Shown here: one piece after another, positions 60,101 through 62,038 of the stretch
Layout: each line of letters starts with the position of its first letter
Position numbering within the stretch: position 1 is the first letter of the stretch
Assembly: GCF_000003815.2 (NCBI RefSeq)
Contig: NC_049989.1
Span: 4,561,141-4,625,140 of the forward strand
From: Branchiostoma floridae
Taxonomy: Eukaryota; Chordata; Leptocardii; Amphioxiformes; Branchiostomatidae
Direction: 5' to 3'
Length of the DNA: 64,000 nucleotides
The notes under the pieces: generated by a model
Seen by the model: only the letters and a program-made list of their open reading frames with translations
What the model was told of the DNA's origin: nothing
Databases searched by the model: none
Program-made: the position numbers and the translations under genes

Positions 60101-62038
60101 TATAGAACACAGTACAGGCTGGGGTAAAGGGTGATACGGAATACACCATGTTGTATTTCATTTAATGATGGAAGCCTATATGATACAACTAAGAAGCCTG
60201 TGTGATACGGAAAATTATCACCCTGTCTGGAACACCCGTATCGGCGTTATCGCAGCCCAGGTGTGACATAAAAATTTAATGTAAATCAAAATCACTTTCC
60301 ACCCACCTGTAACTTTGCTGTTGACGGTCCCCGCCACCGTGGCGAGGTACTGCAGCACGTGGCGTGAGTTCATCGTCTTCCCGCTCCCGCTGGAGCCCAG
60401 GAAGATGAGTGACTGGTCCAGCCGGGAGGACAGCATGTTGCGGTAGGCGGTCTGTGCAGCAGCGTAAATGTGGGGGGGCATGTCCTCCTGTTTACAGCCT
60501 TTGAACATCTGTATCACCTGGAGCAGGAGTATAGCATAACAGTGGTGATGCAATCTAGTTAGAAATGATTGTGTCCTAAATGATTATGTATACCTAGCTG
60601 AAATATCATCCTAATATTAGACAAAGGGATCTCCATTATCATTTCCTGTTTACAGCCTTTGAACATCTGTATCACCTGGATCAGAAGCATAGTGTAACAG
60701 TGGTGACGTAATCTGACTAGATGTGATTTTGTCTGAAGGGACCATGTACGCCTTGCTGAAATATTATCCTAACATTAGACAAGGGGATCTCCATTATTAT
60801 TTCCTGTTCACAGCCTTTGAACATCTGTATCACCTGGATCAGAAGTATAGCATAACAGTAGTGACGTAATATAGGATATAGAGAGATGTGATTGTGTCCT
60901 AAGGGATCATGTACACCTAGCTGAAATATTATTTTAAAATATAGATAAAAGGAATCTCCATTGCAAAGAGATCTTTTATATGATTTCAAAATTATCAAAA
61001 ATCAAAAACATTTATATTTCAGTTGACAAAAAGTATGAATCTCAAAAGGAAAAATATCTCTTTTTTCACGGGTCAATAATAAAAGATGGGATATACATAA
61101 AGAAATGCTCCTGTACAAGTGATTTGGTACTGGATACAAAATATCTTACAGTAAGTTACACAATGTCATACAACTTACATTTCAACAATGGCTAGAAAAA
61201 AAAAATTTATCGATCATGTTCTACACTTCAGTTCCAAAAATTAATAGAAGAAGAAAGCCCAAAAAAGCAGAATGTTCGATCTTATTATTCTCGTACCTTG
61301 TCAGAGTACACGGACAGTGGGTGCATGGGGTTGATAACCAGGAGCGTGGGGCCAGCGTAGGTGTGGATAAGGTTACTGCCATATCGCTGCCGTAAGGTGT
61401 GCAGCACACCTGACTCGTTCAGGTAACGCAGGGATGCGATGTCCTCCGCTCTGTCATGCTGTGTAGGATTTGCCTGTGGACAACAATTATTTATGGTAAA
61501 CCGTTCATCATCATCATCATCATGCATCCAGTCTTACACTGGTGAGATACATTAGATAAAGTTTAACATCAAACCATCAAACATATCTAAAGAAAATGTT
61601 ACAAATGTATTACAAGCCCCTTAACAGAAGCATACAAGGACATGCAGATTATCGTTATAAGTAAACACTGCTAGCTTGATGCTGCTATCACAAAAGCTGA
61701 TCAAATAAGTTTTATTCCCAGACCAACCAAAAGTACAGATATAATACGTAGCCGATATAATACGTAGCAAAAGAAAAGAATATAGATCATTTTGTAACTT
61801 TACTGTCACACCATACTACATGTCCCACTATACTATAACTTACTTTTTCAACATCATCTTCATCCACTTCCAAAACCTCTCCTCCATGGTCCAACTTGAC
61901 CTTGACCCGACCTTCAGGGATGTCTCCCTGACTGGGAAGGAGCCCGGCTCCTGCGAACCCCCCCTTGTGGACCAGCCAGACCTTCTCTGCATGGTTCAGC
62001 CAGGACTGCTCCTCCGCTACCTGGTCCTCTGATTTAGC
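137..62038 (-). CDS. MYO18A: Class XVIII myosin gene (split, both ends outside window)
   Basis: Transcription runs from high to low coordinates. 33 well-supported exons plus a 21-nt microexon join in frame, except across the gap at 8370-8469. The product contains an SH3-like entry segment, a myosin head, a converter, one IQ motif, a MYO18A-like coiled coil and a long disordered tail. Class XVIII is indicated by P-loop GSSGSGKT, switch I NNNATRY and switch [10 protein letters not shown]. In vertebrates these myosins hydrolyse ATP poorly or not at all, bind actin, co-assemble with non-muscle myosin II and, for MYO18A, bind GOLPH3 at the Golgi; that role is family knowledge, not visible here. 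The KE-rich/PDZ N-terminus is not in the window, and the C-terminus probably lies beyond position 1. Introns of 300-650 bp where I saw no feature are 6936-7299 (apart from a MITE), 8536-8837, 8922-9311, 17805-18334, 18437-18968, 19192-19625, 31601-32353 (apart from a short repeat), 53484-53984, 57424-57974, 58234-58662, 58808-59216, 59949-60306 and 61474-61843. Whether it is closer to MYO18A or MYO18B was not resolved. Confidence 0.95.
1390..1761 (-). repeat. Decapeptide (E/D)xKTVSKxxx array in Myo18 tail
   Basis: About ten imperfect ten-residue units run in series, for example [50 protein letters not shown] and, after a short break, [20 protein letters not shown] and [10 protein letters not shown]. 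Basic and acidic residues alternate. This resembles low-complexity repeats in cytoskeletal cross-linkers, but no known domain is recognised. Confidence 0.75.
2158..2985 (-). repeat. Expanded SELED motif repeats in Myo18 tail
   Basis: Four consecutive units of about 35-40 residues begin [33 protein letters not shown] and [10 protein letters not shown]. Two further units lie downstream, [10 protein letters not shown] and [11 protein letters not shown]. Most are preceded by an acidic run and a basic stretch such as YLSKRYKGR or [10 protein letters not shown]. Vertebrate MYO18A has what looks like a single version (SELEDR followed by WLSK). The units look like tandem amplification of a short linear motif. 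Function is unknown. Confidence 0.8.
3101..5921 (-). other. Intron of 2.8 kb between the two giant tail exons
   Basis: Bounded by the donor GTAAGTCC (5921) and acceptor CCCTCAG (3101). It is AT-rich and has several short open stretches without coding character, such as 4071-4388 on the plus strand. I see no convincing exon or transposon. Confidence 0.7.
5922..6935 (-). CDS. MYO18A: Myo18 giant tail exon 1 (1,014 nt, symmetric)
   Basis: Begins after TTTCTGCAG with '[16 protein letters not shown]' and ends before GTAAGT with 'DAAVLQSP'. It encodes 338 residues of highly charged, Ser-rich sequence, with clusters such as [10 protein letters not shown] and [12 protein letters not shown] and basic/acidic blocks like [13 protein letters not shown]. 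The base composition is strikingly CpG-rich compared with its introns, as expected for coding DNA here. It is phase 2 in and phase 2 out. The upstream exon (ending ..DDDSR) could therefore splice directly to the 3100 exon without a frame shift, making this a plausible cassette exon. No folded domain is recognised. Confidence 0.87.
7080..7102. repeat. (CT)n(AT)n microsatellite
   Basis: A run of CT dinucleotides passes directly into TA/AT dinucleotides within an intron. Confidence 0.85.
7111..7273. mobile_element. Degenerate hAT-like MITE (GGCTGTC family)
   Basis: Starts CGGGGCTGTC and ends GGAAGACAGGTCTG, resembling the termini of the better copy at 63134-63363. The interior shares 'TTTTCCATC' and 'CACTCATTG' stretches with the copy at 27562. 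No target duplication is visible. It lies in a 364-bp intron of the myosin gene. Confidence 0.4.
7300..7436 (-). CDS. MYO18A: Myo18 end of coiled coil
   Basis: Encodes '[15 protein letters not shown]' then '[19 protein letters not shown]', nearly identical to vertebrate MYO18A (ADLKLAFKRIGDLQAAIED), ending in an acidic 'DSGDDDSR'. This marks the end of the coiled coil. Acceptor TTTTCCTGTAG, donor GTGAGA. It enters in phase 0 and leaves in phase 2, compatible with either downstream tail exon. Confidence 0.93.
7640..7706. repeat. Dispersed repeat, copy 1 (inverted partner at 31653-31715)
   Basis: The stretch reading 'CTTGCAAGACAGGGAATAAC' through 'TAAACCGGACAGTGAGTGAG' recurs as its reverse complement near 31.65-31.71 kb with a few mismatches. 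The family is not identified. Confidence 0.65.
7807..8049 (-). CDS. MYO18A: Myo18 coiled-coil exon ([12 protein letters not shown])
   Basis: 81 codons, phase 0-0. Begins '[16 protein letters not shown]' and ends '[11 protein letters not shown]', matching the vertebrate segment IRELETRLEFERTQ..EAEASRKKHEL. The heptad pattern is continuous. GC content is much higher than in the flanking introns. Acceptor AAACATAG, donor GTGAGT. Confidence 0.94.
8165..8369 (-). mobile_element. SINE-like dispersed repeat truncated by assembly gap
   Basis: Shares 'GCCCTTGGGCCACA', 'TTGTGCAA' and a 'GCTAAGCA..AAAGCA' block with a second copy at 52071-52265. On the minus strand it starts 'GAGTTCGATCCCCG', close to a pol III B box (GGTTCGANTCC), which suggests a tRNA-derived SINE. 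It abuts the N gap, which is typical of a repeat-induced assembly break. Confidence 0.55.
8370..8469. other. Assembly gap (100 N)
   Basis: Exactly 100 undetermined bases. By alignment with vertebrate MYO18A about 14 coiled-coil residues, between 'KLTIMEE' and 'IRDLE', have no exon in the visible sequence. A short exon is probably hidden here. Confidence 0.9.
8496..8535 (-). CDS. MYO18A: Myo18 short coiled-coil exon next to gap
   Basis: After acceptor TCTCACCAG the frame reads '[13 protein letters not shown]', continuing the heptads of the upstream exon in phase 0. The 3' boundary is uncertain. I chose GAGG|GTCAGC, a weak donor that leaves phase 1, because the following in-frame residues stop resembling the family. 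The exon could extend further toward the gap. Confidence 0.6.
8838..8921 (-). CDS. MYO18A: Myo18 coiled-coil exon ([11 protein letters not shown])
   Basis: 28 codons, '[18 protein letters not shown]' to 'KENLEST', aligning with vertebrate ASRDLAQINDLQAQLEEAN. Phase 0-0. Acceptor TTATTGCAG, donor GTCAGT (non-consensus at +3, like other donors in this gene). Confidence 0.85.
9312..9428 (-). CDS. MYO18A: Myo18 coiled-coil exon ([12 protein letters not shown])
   Basis: 39 codons, phase 0-0. '[18 protein letters not shown]' and '[16 protein letters not shown]' match vertebrate [23 protein letters not shown]. Acceptor TGTTTTCAG, donor GTCAGG. Confidence 0.93.
9793..9906 (-). CDS. MYO18A: Myo18 coiled-coil exon ([17 protein letters not shown])
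   Basis: 38 codons, phase 0-0. '[17 protein letters not shown]' is almost the vertebrate [17 protein letters not shown], one of the most conserved stretches of the tail. Donor GTGAGC, acceptor TTTGCTCAG. Confidence 0.95.
10242..10616. repeat. 103-bp tandem repeat copying the 3' edge of the next exon
   Basis: Units begin at about 10242, 10345, 10448 and 10551. The last is the genuine exon end. Each copy carries the codons for '[17 protein letters not shown]' and the same donor GTAAGGAAC. Copies differ by only a few bases, so the duplication looks recent. Reading past the true donor meets TGA within about nine codons. Confidence 0.92.
10562..10813 (-). CDS. MYO18A: Myo18 coiled-coil exon ([15 protein letters not shown])
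   Basis: 84 codons, phase 0-0. '[15 protein letters not shown]', '[18 protein letters not shown]' and '[11 protein letters not shown]' match vertebrate LKQMEVQLEEE, LRKDLKRTKALLADAQ and HLKNSAPSKRE. Acceptor CTGTCCACAG. The most upstream of four identical donors is the only one that keeps the frame. Confidence 0.94.
10818..10901. repeat. 21-bp minisatellite beside an acceptor
   Basis: Four near-identical units of the form GACAGGTCACACAGGGTCAGG lie immediately 5' (minus strand) of the exon acceptor, inside the region where a branch point and pyrimidine tract would be expected. Confidence 0.85.
14979..15134 (-). CDS. Possible alternative terminal exon, proline-rich (weak)
   Basis: After an acceptor-like TCTGTCCCCAG the phase-0 frame runs 51 codons ('[16 protein letters not shown]' onward, many P and T) to a TGA. 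The phase matches the upstream exon at 17694. The stop overlaps a GTGAGG donor-like sequence. I see no polyadenylation signal nearby, and the plus strand is also open across it, so the support is thin. Confidence 0.18.
   Translation of the reverse strand, partial: QSPLFQPVIPPLAPVLRSTRPDILTAPEEETPNIPTPRCVAKPVRSTGESR
15827..16053. mobile_element. MITE with TACTGTAAATGCA inverted ends
   Basis: Terminal inverted repeats TACTGTAAATGCA and TGCATTTACAGTA bound about 227 bp. The interior repeats 'GCGGTGGATTTAAGTTC'-type blocks in both orientations and contains a poly-C run. No coding capacity. The flanking TA could be the target duplication. Confidence 0.75.
17060..17134 (-). CDS. Possible alternative Myo18 exon (75 nt, phase 0-0)
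   Basis: Acceptor-like GCATGTCAG and donor GTAGGT enclose 25 open codons ending '[11 protein letters not shown]'. The phase is right to sit between the exons at 17694 and 10813. Alternatively the internal ATG (17092) could start a short isoform. The first half ([10 protein letters not shown]) does not look like coiled coil, so confidence is low. Confidence 0.25.
17694..17804 (-). CDS. MYO18A: Myo18 coiled-coil exon ([11 protein letters not shown])
   Basis: 37 codons, phase 0-0. '[16 protein letters not shown]' and '[13 protein letters not shown]' match vertebrate [16 protein letters not shown] and [13 protein letters not shown]. Donor GTGGGT, acceptor GTGTTCAG. Confidence 0.95.
18335..18436 (-). 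CDS. MYO18A: Myo18 coiled-coil exon ([18 protein letters not shown])
   Basis: 34 codons, phase 0-0. '[18 protein letters not shown]' is identical to vertebrate MYO18A and shared with class II myosin rods. Donor GTTAGT, acceptor ATCCACCAG. Confidence 0.96.
18969..19191 (-). CDS. MYO18A: Myo18 coiled-coil exon ([11 protein letters not shown])
   Basis: Phase 2 in, 0 out. It starts by completing a Lys codon, then '[16 protein letters not shown]' and ends '[11 protein letters not shown]'. It corresponds to vertebrate RRFDSELSQAHEEAQREK through the SS-x-ESKDE region. Continuous heptads. Donor GTGGGA. Confidence 0.93.
19626..19780 (-). CDS. MYO18A: Myo18 coiled-coil exon ([14 protein letters not shown])
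   Basis: '[14 protein letters not shown]' and '[18 protein letters not shown]' match vertebrate LGDLQADSEESQRA and LKKKCQRLTAELQDTKLH. Phase 0 in, 2 out, with AA|G forming a Lys codon with the next exon. Donor GTAAGA. Confidence 0.95.
19781..21119 (-). other. Intron of 1.3 kb
   Basis: AT-rich and unique. A plus-strand open stretch (20465-20788) has no recognisable similarity or splice context. Nothing else seen. Confidence 0.6.
21120..21250 (-). CDS. MYO18A: Myo18 coiled-coil exon ([14 protein letters not shown])
   Basis: '[17 protein letters not shown]' aligns with vertebrate GGEWRLKYERAVREVDF, and 'AKKQLERK' with NKRQLERR. Phase 1 in, 0 out. The main upstream partner is the exon at 27766, giving a Gly at the junction. 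A candidate internal first exon at 25567 would give Trp. Donor GTAAGA. Confidence 0.94.
25567..25660 (-). CDS. Candidate internal first exon C of Myo18
   Basis: ATG in a GCCATGA context at 25660. 31 open codons begin '[20 protein letters not shown]' and end with T before a perfect GTGAGT donor. This is phase 1, exactly what the exon at 21250 needs (join gives ..[16 protein letters not shown]). It lies in a CpG-rich island. The product would lack head, IQ motif and the first part of the coiled coil. No similarity recognised for the new N-terminus. Evidence is frame, phase and context only. Confidence 0.4.
25661..25880 (-). promoter_or_regulatory. Possible internal CpG-rich promoter
   Basis: Sequence 5' (minus strand) of the candidate exon at 25567 is CpG-rich relative to the intron. 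It contains a CRE-like TGACGTGG, and CCAAT on the opposite strand. Both strands have an ATG at the shared CATG (25658-25661), so a bidirectional start is conceivable. Inference only. Confidence 0.3.
27562..27743. mobile_element. hAT-like MITE (GGCTGTC family)
   Basis: Begins CAGGGCTGTCTCCAGCTTTAA and ends in a decayed CTAGAGACAGGTCCT. Same family as 63134-63363 and, more degraded, 7111-7273 and 43701. No target duplication can be read. Confidence 0.5.
27766..27883 (-). CDS. MYO18A: Myo18 coiled-coil exon ([18 protein letters not shown])
   Basis: '[18 protein letters not shown]' and '[20 protein letters not shown]' match vertebrate [21 protein letters not shown] and its following acidic run. 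Phase 0 in, 1 out. Donor GTGAAT (weaker), acceptor TTGTCTGTAG. Confidence 0.92.
27858..28225. repeat. Tandem duplication copying the 5' edge of an exon
   Basis: The acceptor side of the 27766 exon plus adjacent intron is repeated once. 'GTCATTCTGGTCCTAC' occurs at 27872 and 28066, and 'AAATGGTTTTAT' at 27981 and 28138. The second copy keeps a decoy acceptor and about 30 nt of exon-like sequence but no donor. Confidence 0.85.
27884..29443 (-). other. Intron of 1.6 kb
   Basis: Contains the exon-edge duplication (27858-28225), a duplicated 'GGATGCTTGAATATTA' block (about 29050 and 29210) and an AAG triplet run near 29370. No exon seen. Confidence 0.65.
29444..29653 (-). CDS. MYO18A: Myo18 start of coiled coil
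   Basis: 70 codons, phase 0-0. '[17 protein letters not shown]', '[18 protein letters not shown]' and 'LEKEMTQLQ' match vertebrate LRSKLEKAEKERNELRL, SELTSELTDERNTGESAS and AEKEMKELQ. Donor GTGAGA, acceptor CTCGTTCCAG. Confidence 0.95.
29654..31456 (-). other. Intron of 1.8 kb
   Basis: AT-rich, no repeat family or exon recognised. Confidence 0.6.
31457..31600 (-). CDS. MYO18A: Myo18 neck-to-rod exon ([15 protein letters not shown])
   Basis: 48 codons, phase 0-0. '[19 protein letters not shown]' followed by '[15 protein letters not shown]' matches vertebrate IQDLAIRCVQKNIKKNKGV and DWPWWKLFTTVRPLI, the myosin head-rod junction. Donor GTAAGT. Confidence 0.96.
31653..31715. repeat. Dispersed repeat, copy 2 (inverted relative to 7640)
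   Basis: 'CTCACTCACTATCCGGTTTA' through 'CTGTCTTACAAGGGTTGG' is the diverged reverse complement of the copy at 7640-7706. Confidence 0.6.
32354..32482 (-). CDS. MYO18A: Myo18 end of converter and IQ motif
   Basis: 43 codons, phase 0-0. '[18 protein letters not shown]' is the classic end of the myosin converter (vertebrate VFFRAGTLARLEEQRDEQ). '[16 protein letters not shown]' is a single IQ-like calmodulin/light-chain site (Q, R-G and R positions kept, lead Ile replaced by Phe). Donor GTAATA. Confidence 0.96.
34162..34256. repeat. Dispersed repeat, copy 1 (partner at 43311)
   Basis: 'CCTGATTAAATCTCGCTTAT' through 'GCTACACAGACTAGT' recurs in the same orientation at 43311-43406 with scattered differences. 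Family unknown. Confidence 0.65.
36002..36163 (-). CDS. Candidate internal first exon B of Myo18
   Basis: ATG at 36163 opens 54 codons ('[20 protein letters not shown]' onward, Ser/Pro/Gln-rich) ending CTG-CAC-AGG before a GTAAGG donor. This is phase 0, as required by the next exon (32482, VFFRAG). An in-frame TGA lies eight codons upstream, so the ATG is a true potential start rather than a fragment of a longer frame. The product would begin at the converter end and keep the IQ motif and tail. No similarity recognised for the unique part. Confidence 0.4.
36264..36300 (-). promoter_or_regulatory. Possible E-box/CRE cluster upstream of candidate exon B
   Basis: On the minus strand TGACGCCACGTG combines a CRE-like half site with a CACGTG E-box about 110 bp before the candidate ATG. 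A chance occurrence is possible. Confidence 0.25.
37995..38626. repeat. Satellite-like array, left arm of foldback
   Basis: Repeated 'TTACACTTTACACTTTACAG' plus 'ACACGGC' monomers alternate between two forms. One is followed by 'GCACACAGGCCCTGA', the other by 'GACCCACCACTCTCAG'. The array breaks at the N gap, after which (38727-38876) the orientation is reversed. Confidence 0.85.
38627..38726. other. Assembly gap (100 N) at a hairpin turn
   Basis: Sequence left of the gap (38500-38626) and right of it (38727-38876) are inverted copies of each other. The gap therefore sits at a palindrome tip, a common assembly failure. Confidence 0.85.
38877..39066. repeat. Inverted core arm, left (pair with 40167-40356)
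   Basis: 190 bp matching the reverse complement of 40167-40356 almost base for base. It is itself bordered by 'CCAGTCTACTGCTGG' and its inverse near each end, so each arm could be a separate small MITE. Confidence 0.92.
39227..39542 (+). pseudogene. RecQ-like helicase fragment, broken
   Basis: An ATG at 39227 starts a 59-codon frame with '[20 protein letters not shown]', the pattern just before the Walker A motif in RecQ-like helicases. Where PTG-x-GKS should follow the sequence is missing, and 'SLIYQ' appears in another frame. Further on '[14 protein letters not shown]' (39499-39540), a RecQ motif Ia signature, lies in the third frame. The fragment is thus frame-shifted, lacks its ATP-binding loop and ends early. 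It sits in the loop of the foldback element, suggesting capture. It cannot encode a working helicase. Confidence 0.6.
40167..40356. repeat. Inverted core arm, right (pair with 38877-39066)
   Basis: Reverse complement of the left core arm. The adjoining sequence continues into the right-hand satellite array. Confidence 0.92.
40371..40920. repeat. Satellite-like array, right arm of foldback
   Basis: 'GAGCCGTGTCTGTAAAGTG' recurs at about 40370, 40528, 40684 and 40870. The first three mark a dimeric unit of about 157 bp with two monomer types, inverse to the left-arm array. Confidence 0.88.
42691..42893. mobile_element. 203-bp MITE with AGAGGGTCTGCATG inverted ends
   Basis: Perfect 14-bp inverted termini AGAGGGTCTGCATG / CATGCAGACCCTCT. 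The interior contains five or six diverged copies of a 'GCGTAATTCGTAG' unit every 30-35 bp. ATCT on both sides may be the target duplication. No coding capacity. Confidence 0.82.
43311..43406. repeat. Dispersed repeat, copy 2 (partner at 34162)
   Basis: Same family as 34162-34256. Shared blocks include 'CATAGCAGCCC' and 'GACTAGT'. Confidence 0.65.
43701..43800. mobile_element. Fragment of GGCTGTC hAT-like MITE family
   Basis: 'CTGTCTCCTGCTTTAAG' and 'TCTGTCCCATTCATTGG' resemble the left end of the copy at 27562. The right end is not recognised. Confidence 0.3.
45033..45098 (-). CDS. MYO18A: Myo18 converter exon ([15 protein letters not shown])
   Basis: 22 codons, phase 0-0: '[19 protein letters not shown]'. 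Vertebrate counterpart AVEELLECLDLEKSSCCMG, in the converter. Donor GTGGGT, acceptor TCCCCTTCCAG. Confidence 0.95.
45099..46579 (-). other. Intron of 1.5 kb, almost all one transposon
   Basis: Most of the intron is the TTAA-flanked element at 45298-46501. The remaining sequence is unremarkable. Confidence 0.85.
45298..46501. mobile_element. Non-autonomous DNA transposon with TTAA duplication
   Basis: Inverted termini GGTAGGATTGCAGGGTGGCT (and 4 more bases) / reverse complement bound 1,196 bp and are flanked on both sides by TTAA, the target of piggyBac and Kolobok transposases. The interior is AT-rich, carries a diverged internal duplication ('CCCCTGTA..TTTTTTCTTGTATCTT' at about 45910 and 46090) and has no transposase frame. 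Confidence 0.85.
46580..46680 (-). CDS. MYO18A: Myo18 converter exon ([20 protein letters not shown])
   Basis: Phase 1 in, 0 out. '[19 protein letters not shown]' matches vertebrate YPDHMVFSEFRRRFDVLAP. The first Gly is completed by either the exon at 53267 (..TYRQ) or candidate first exon A (..VYLP). Donor GTGAGA. Confidence 0.96.
46677..46985. repeat. 157-bp tandem duplication at an exon's acceptor edge
   Basis: 'AGCCTGGAACA' through 'GAATTTTTCTTTT' is repeated at an interval of 157 bp. The second copy carries a decoy of the acceptor and the first few exon bases. Confidence 0.85.
48971..49058 (-). CDS. Candidate internal first exon A of Myo18
   Basis: ATG at 49058 with A at -3 and G at -1, and an in-frame TAG three codons upstream. 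It opens 29 codons ('[20 protein letters not shown]', then 'FRQYEVYLP') and one base before a GTAAGC donor. Phase 1 matches the next exon (46680), joining as ..[17 protein letters not shown]. It cannot be an internal exon in that frame because the two nearest upstream AGs give stops. The product would start at the converter, with no motor ATP site. Unique residues are unrecognised. Confidence 0.5.
49059..49160 (-). promoter_or_regulatory. Possible internal promoter upstream of candidate exon A
   Basis: On the minus strand, TTTATAG (a TATA-like box, about 80 bp before the ATG) is followed by GGGGAGAGGGCGGG, a GC-box-like element. The neighbouring 49.1-49.8 kb is richer in CpG than the surrounding intron. 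Inference from motifs only. Confidence 0.35.
52071..52265 (-). mobile_element. SINE-like dispersed repeat, second copy
   Basis: Aligns along its length with 8165-8369: 'GCCCTTGGGCCACA', 'TTTGTGCAA', 'GTGTGTTCAACT', 'GCTAAGCAATGAAAACA'. More diverged, and its B-box-like end is decayed. Confidence 0.55.
53267..53483 (-). CDS. MYO18A: Myo18 SH1-helix region exon
   Basis: '[20 protein letters not shown]' corresponds to the motor segment before the SH helices (vertebrate LIDTIKKSKLHFVHCFLP). '[20 protein letters not shown]' matches [20 protein letters not shown]. Phase 0 in, 1 out. Donor GTGAGA. Confidence 0.95.
53985..54165 (-). CDS. MYO18A: Myo18 motor exon (loop 2 region)
   Basis: '[20 protein letters not shown]' then '[19 protein letters not shown]' matches vertebrate [22 protein letters not shown] and TFTTGMAAVKKKSLCIQMK, covering the actin-facing loop 2. 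Phase 2 in, 0 out. Donor GTACGT. The acceptor CTACCAAG is weak, but the phase requires it. Confidence 0.93.
54391..54550 (-). CDS. MYO18A: Myo18 motor lower 50K exon
   Basis: '[20 protein letters not shown]' and 'GVLQDSQK' match vertebrate [20 protein letters not shown] and RLLQDSQK (class II equivalent: ..VDYNVTGWLDKNKDPL). Phase 1 in, 2 out. Donor GTAAGC, acceptor CTGTTACAG. Confidence 0.95.
54848..54989 (-). CDS. MYO18A: Myo18 motor exon ([20 protein letters not shown])
   Basis: '[20 protein letters not shown]' matches vertebrate [20 protein letters not shown] and class II GIFSILEEECMFPKATD. Phase 0 in, 1 out. Donor GTATGT, acceptor TTTCCAG. Confidence 0.96.
54990..55931 (-). other. Intron of 0.9 kb with a hAT MITE
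   Basis: Contains the 331-bp element at 55506-55836. The rest is unremarkable. Confidence 0.8.
55506..55836. mobile_element. hAT-type MITE with perfect 8-bp target duplication
   Basis: Termini CAGGGCTTTAGCCAG / CTGGCTAAAGCCCTG are 15-bp perfect inverted repeats. GACTGATA occurs immediately on both sides (55498-55505, 55837-55844). The CAGGG start and 8-bp duplication are hallmarks of hAT. Internal 'TCCGTCA' repeats, no coding frame. Confidence 0.93.
55932..55952 (-). CDS. MYO18A: Myo18 21-nt microexon (DWDQDEL)
   Basis: ATGACAG acceptor, seven codons DWDQDEL, GTGAGT donor. Phase 0-0, so inclusion or skipping keeps the frame between 'DKPGQQGL' and 'SRTNLDTQ'. Vertebrate MYO18A aligns without it. 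The insert falls at the point equivalent to IEKP-MGIFSILEEE of class II myosins, where MYO18 already has an insertion. An acidic regulated insert is inferred. Confidence 0.65.
55953..56908 (-). other. Intron of 1.0 kb with a candidate 9-nt exon
   Basis: Unique AT-rich sequence apart from the microexon candidate at 56523. No transposon recognised. Confidence 0.65.
56523..56531 (-). CDS. Candidate 9-nt microexon (EKR)
   Basis: CATGTAG, then GAAAAGAGG, then a perfect GTGAGT. Three codons E-K-R, phase 0-0, in the same inter-exon interval as the 21-nt microexon. The upstream pyrimidine tract is moderate. So short an exon cannot be proven from sequence. Confidence 0.25.
56909..56995 (-). CDS. MYO18A: Myo18 motor exon ([15 protein letters not shown])
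   Basis: 29 codons, phase 0-0, '[20 protein letters not shown]' then 'IDKPGQQGL', equivalent to class II ..DLIEKP. Donor GTGAGT, acceptor TTCTTTGCAG. Confidence 0.93.
57231..57423 (-). CDS. MYO18A: Myo18 switch II and relay helix exon
   Basis: '[15 protein letters not shown]' carries switch II. Active myosins have DIAGFE; here, as in vertebrate MYO18 (DTPGFQNPE), Pro replaces Ala and Gln replaces the catalytically important Glu. '[17 protein letters not shown]' is the relay helix start (class II NSFEQLCINYTNEKLQ). Phase 2 in, 0 out. Acceptor with a strong CCTCTCCCCCCCAG tract, donor GTGAGT. Confidence 0.97.
57975..58233 (-). CDS. MYO18A: Myo18 upper 50K exon ([15 protein letters not shown])
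   Basis: '[18 protein letters not shown]' and '[20 protein letters not shown]' match vertebrate KAAYLLGCSLEELSSAIF and [20 protein letters not shown]. The middle, Ser/Pro/Gly-rich '[14 protein letters not shown]', is the variable insert seen in this class. Phase 1 in, 2 out. High GC. Confidence 0.95.
58663..58807 (-). CDS. MYO18A: Myo18 motor exon ([13 protein letters not shown])
   Basis: '[20 protein letters not shown]' and '[13 protein letters not shown]' match vertebrate [20 protein letters not shown] and [13 protein letters not shown]. Phase 0 in, 1 out. Donor GTTAGC, acceptor TTTGTACAG. Confidence 0.96.
59217..59375 (-). CDS. MYO18A: Myo18 motor exon ([20 protein letters not shown])
   Basis: 53 codons, phase 0-0. 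'[20 protein letters not shown]' then 'FYQLLAGAD' matches vertebrate LLEKLRVARRPASEATFNV / FYYLLACGD (class II YLLEKSRV..RTFHIFYQLL). Donor GTGAGT. Confidence 0.96.
59486..59697. mobile_element. Possible MITE with ACAGTCAAACCTGTC-like ends
   Basis: 'ACAGTCAAACCTGTC' at the left and 'GACAAGTTGGACTGT' at the right are imperfect inverted ends over about 212 bp. A similar left end ('ACAGTCAACCCTGCC') occurs at 9537 without a clear partner. Confidence 0.45.
59806..59948 (-). CDS. MYO18A: Myo18 switch I exon
   Basis: '[20 protein letters not shown]' then '[20 protein letters not shown]'. Active myosins have N-x-NSSRFGK; the altered NNNATRY matches the class XVIII pattern (GNATRFSQ). Phase 1 in, 0 out. 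Donor GTAAGC, acceptor CTTTATCACAG. Confidence 0.96.
60307..60517 (-). CDS. MYO18A: Myo18 P-loop exon
   Basis: '[20 protein letters not shown]' leads to '[20 protein letters not shown]'. The Walker A GSSGSGKT replaces the canonical GESGAGKT and is the form I recall for vertebrate MYO18A. 'QYLATVAG' follows. Phase 0 in, 1 out. Donor GTGGGT. Two tandem decoys of its 5' edge lie in the upstream intron. Confidence 0.97.
60486..60960. repeat. 158-bp tandem triplication copying the 5' edge of the P-loop exon
   Basis: 'GCCTTTGAACATCTGTATCA' and the adjoining acceptor recur at 158-bp spacing ('GTATCACCTG' at 60511, 60669 and 60827), with intron sequence ('GATCTCCATTAT') between. The two distal copies carry an intact-looking acceptor and about 30 nt of exon-like sequence but no donor. 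Confidence 0.92.
60518..61296 (-). other. Intron of 0.8 kb occupied by exon-edge copies
   Basis: More than half is the tandem triplication. The remainder is AT-rich. Confidence 0.8.
61297..61473 (-). CDS. MYO18A: Myo18 motor start exon ([18 protein letters not shown])
   Basis: 59 codons, phase 0-0. '[20 protein letters not shown]' and '[20 protein letters not shown]' match vertebrate [20 protein letters not shown] and LHTYAGPSLLVLGP. This is the beginning of the myosin head. Donor GTACGA. Confidence 0.97.
61844..62038 (-). CDS. MYO18A: Myo18 SH3-like entry segment exon
   Basis: 65 codons, phase 0-0. '[18 protein letters not shown]' and '[20 protein letters not shown]' match vertebrate [18 protein letters not shown] and KVRVKLDHDGAILDVDEDD. 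Upstream exons for the KE and PDZ parts are beyond the window. Acceptor TTGCCCAG, donor GTAAGT. Confidence 0.96.
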
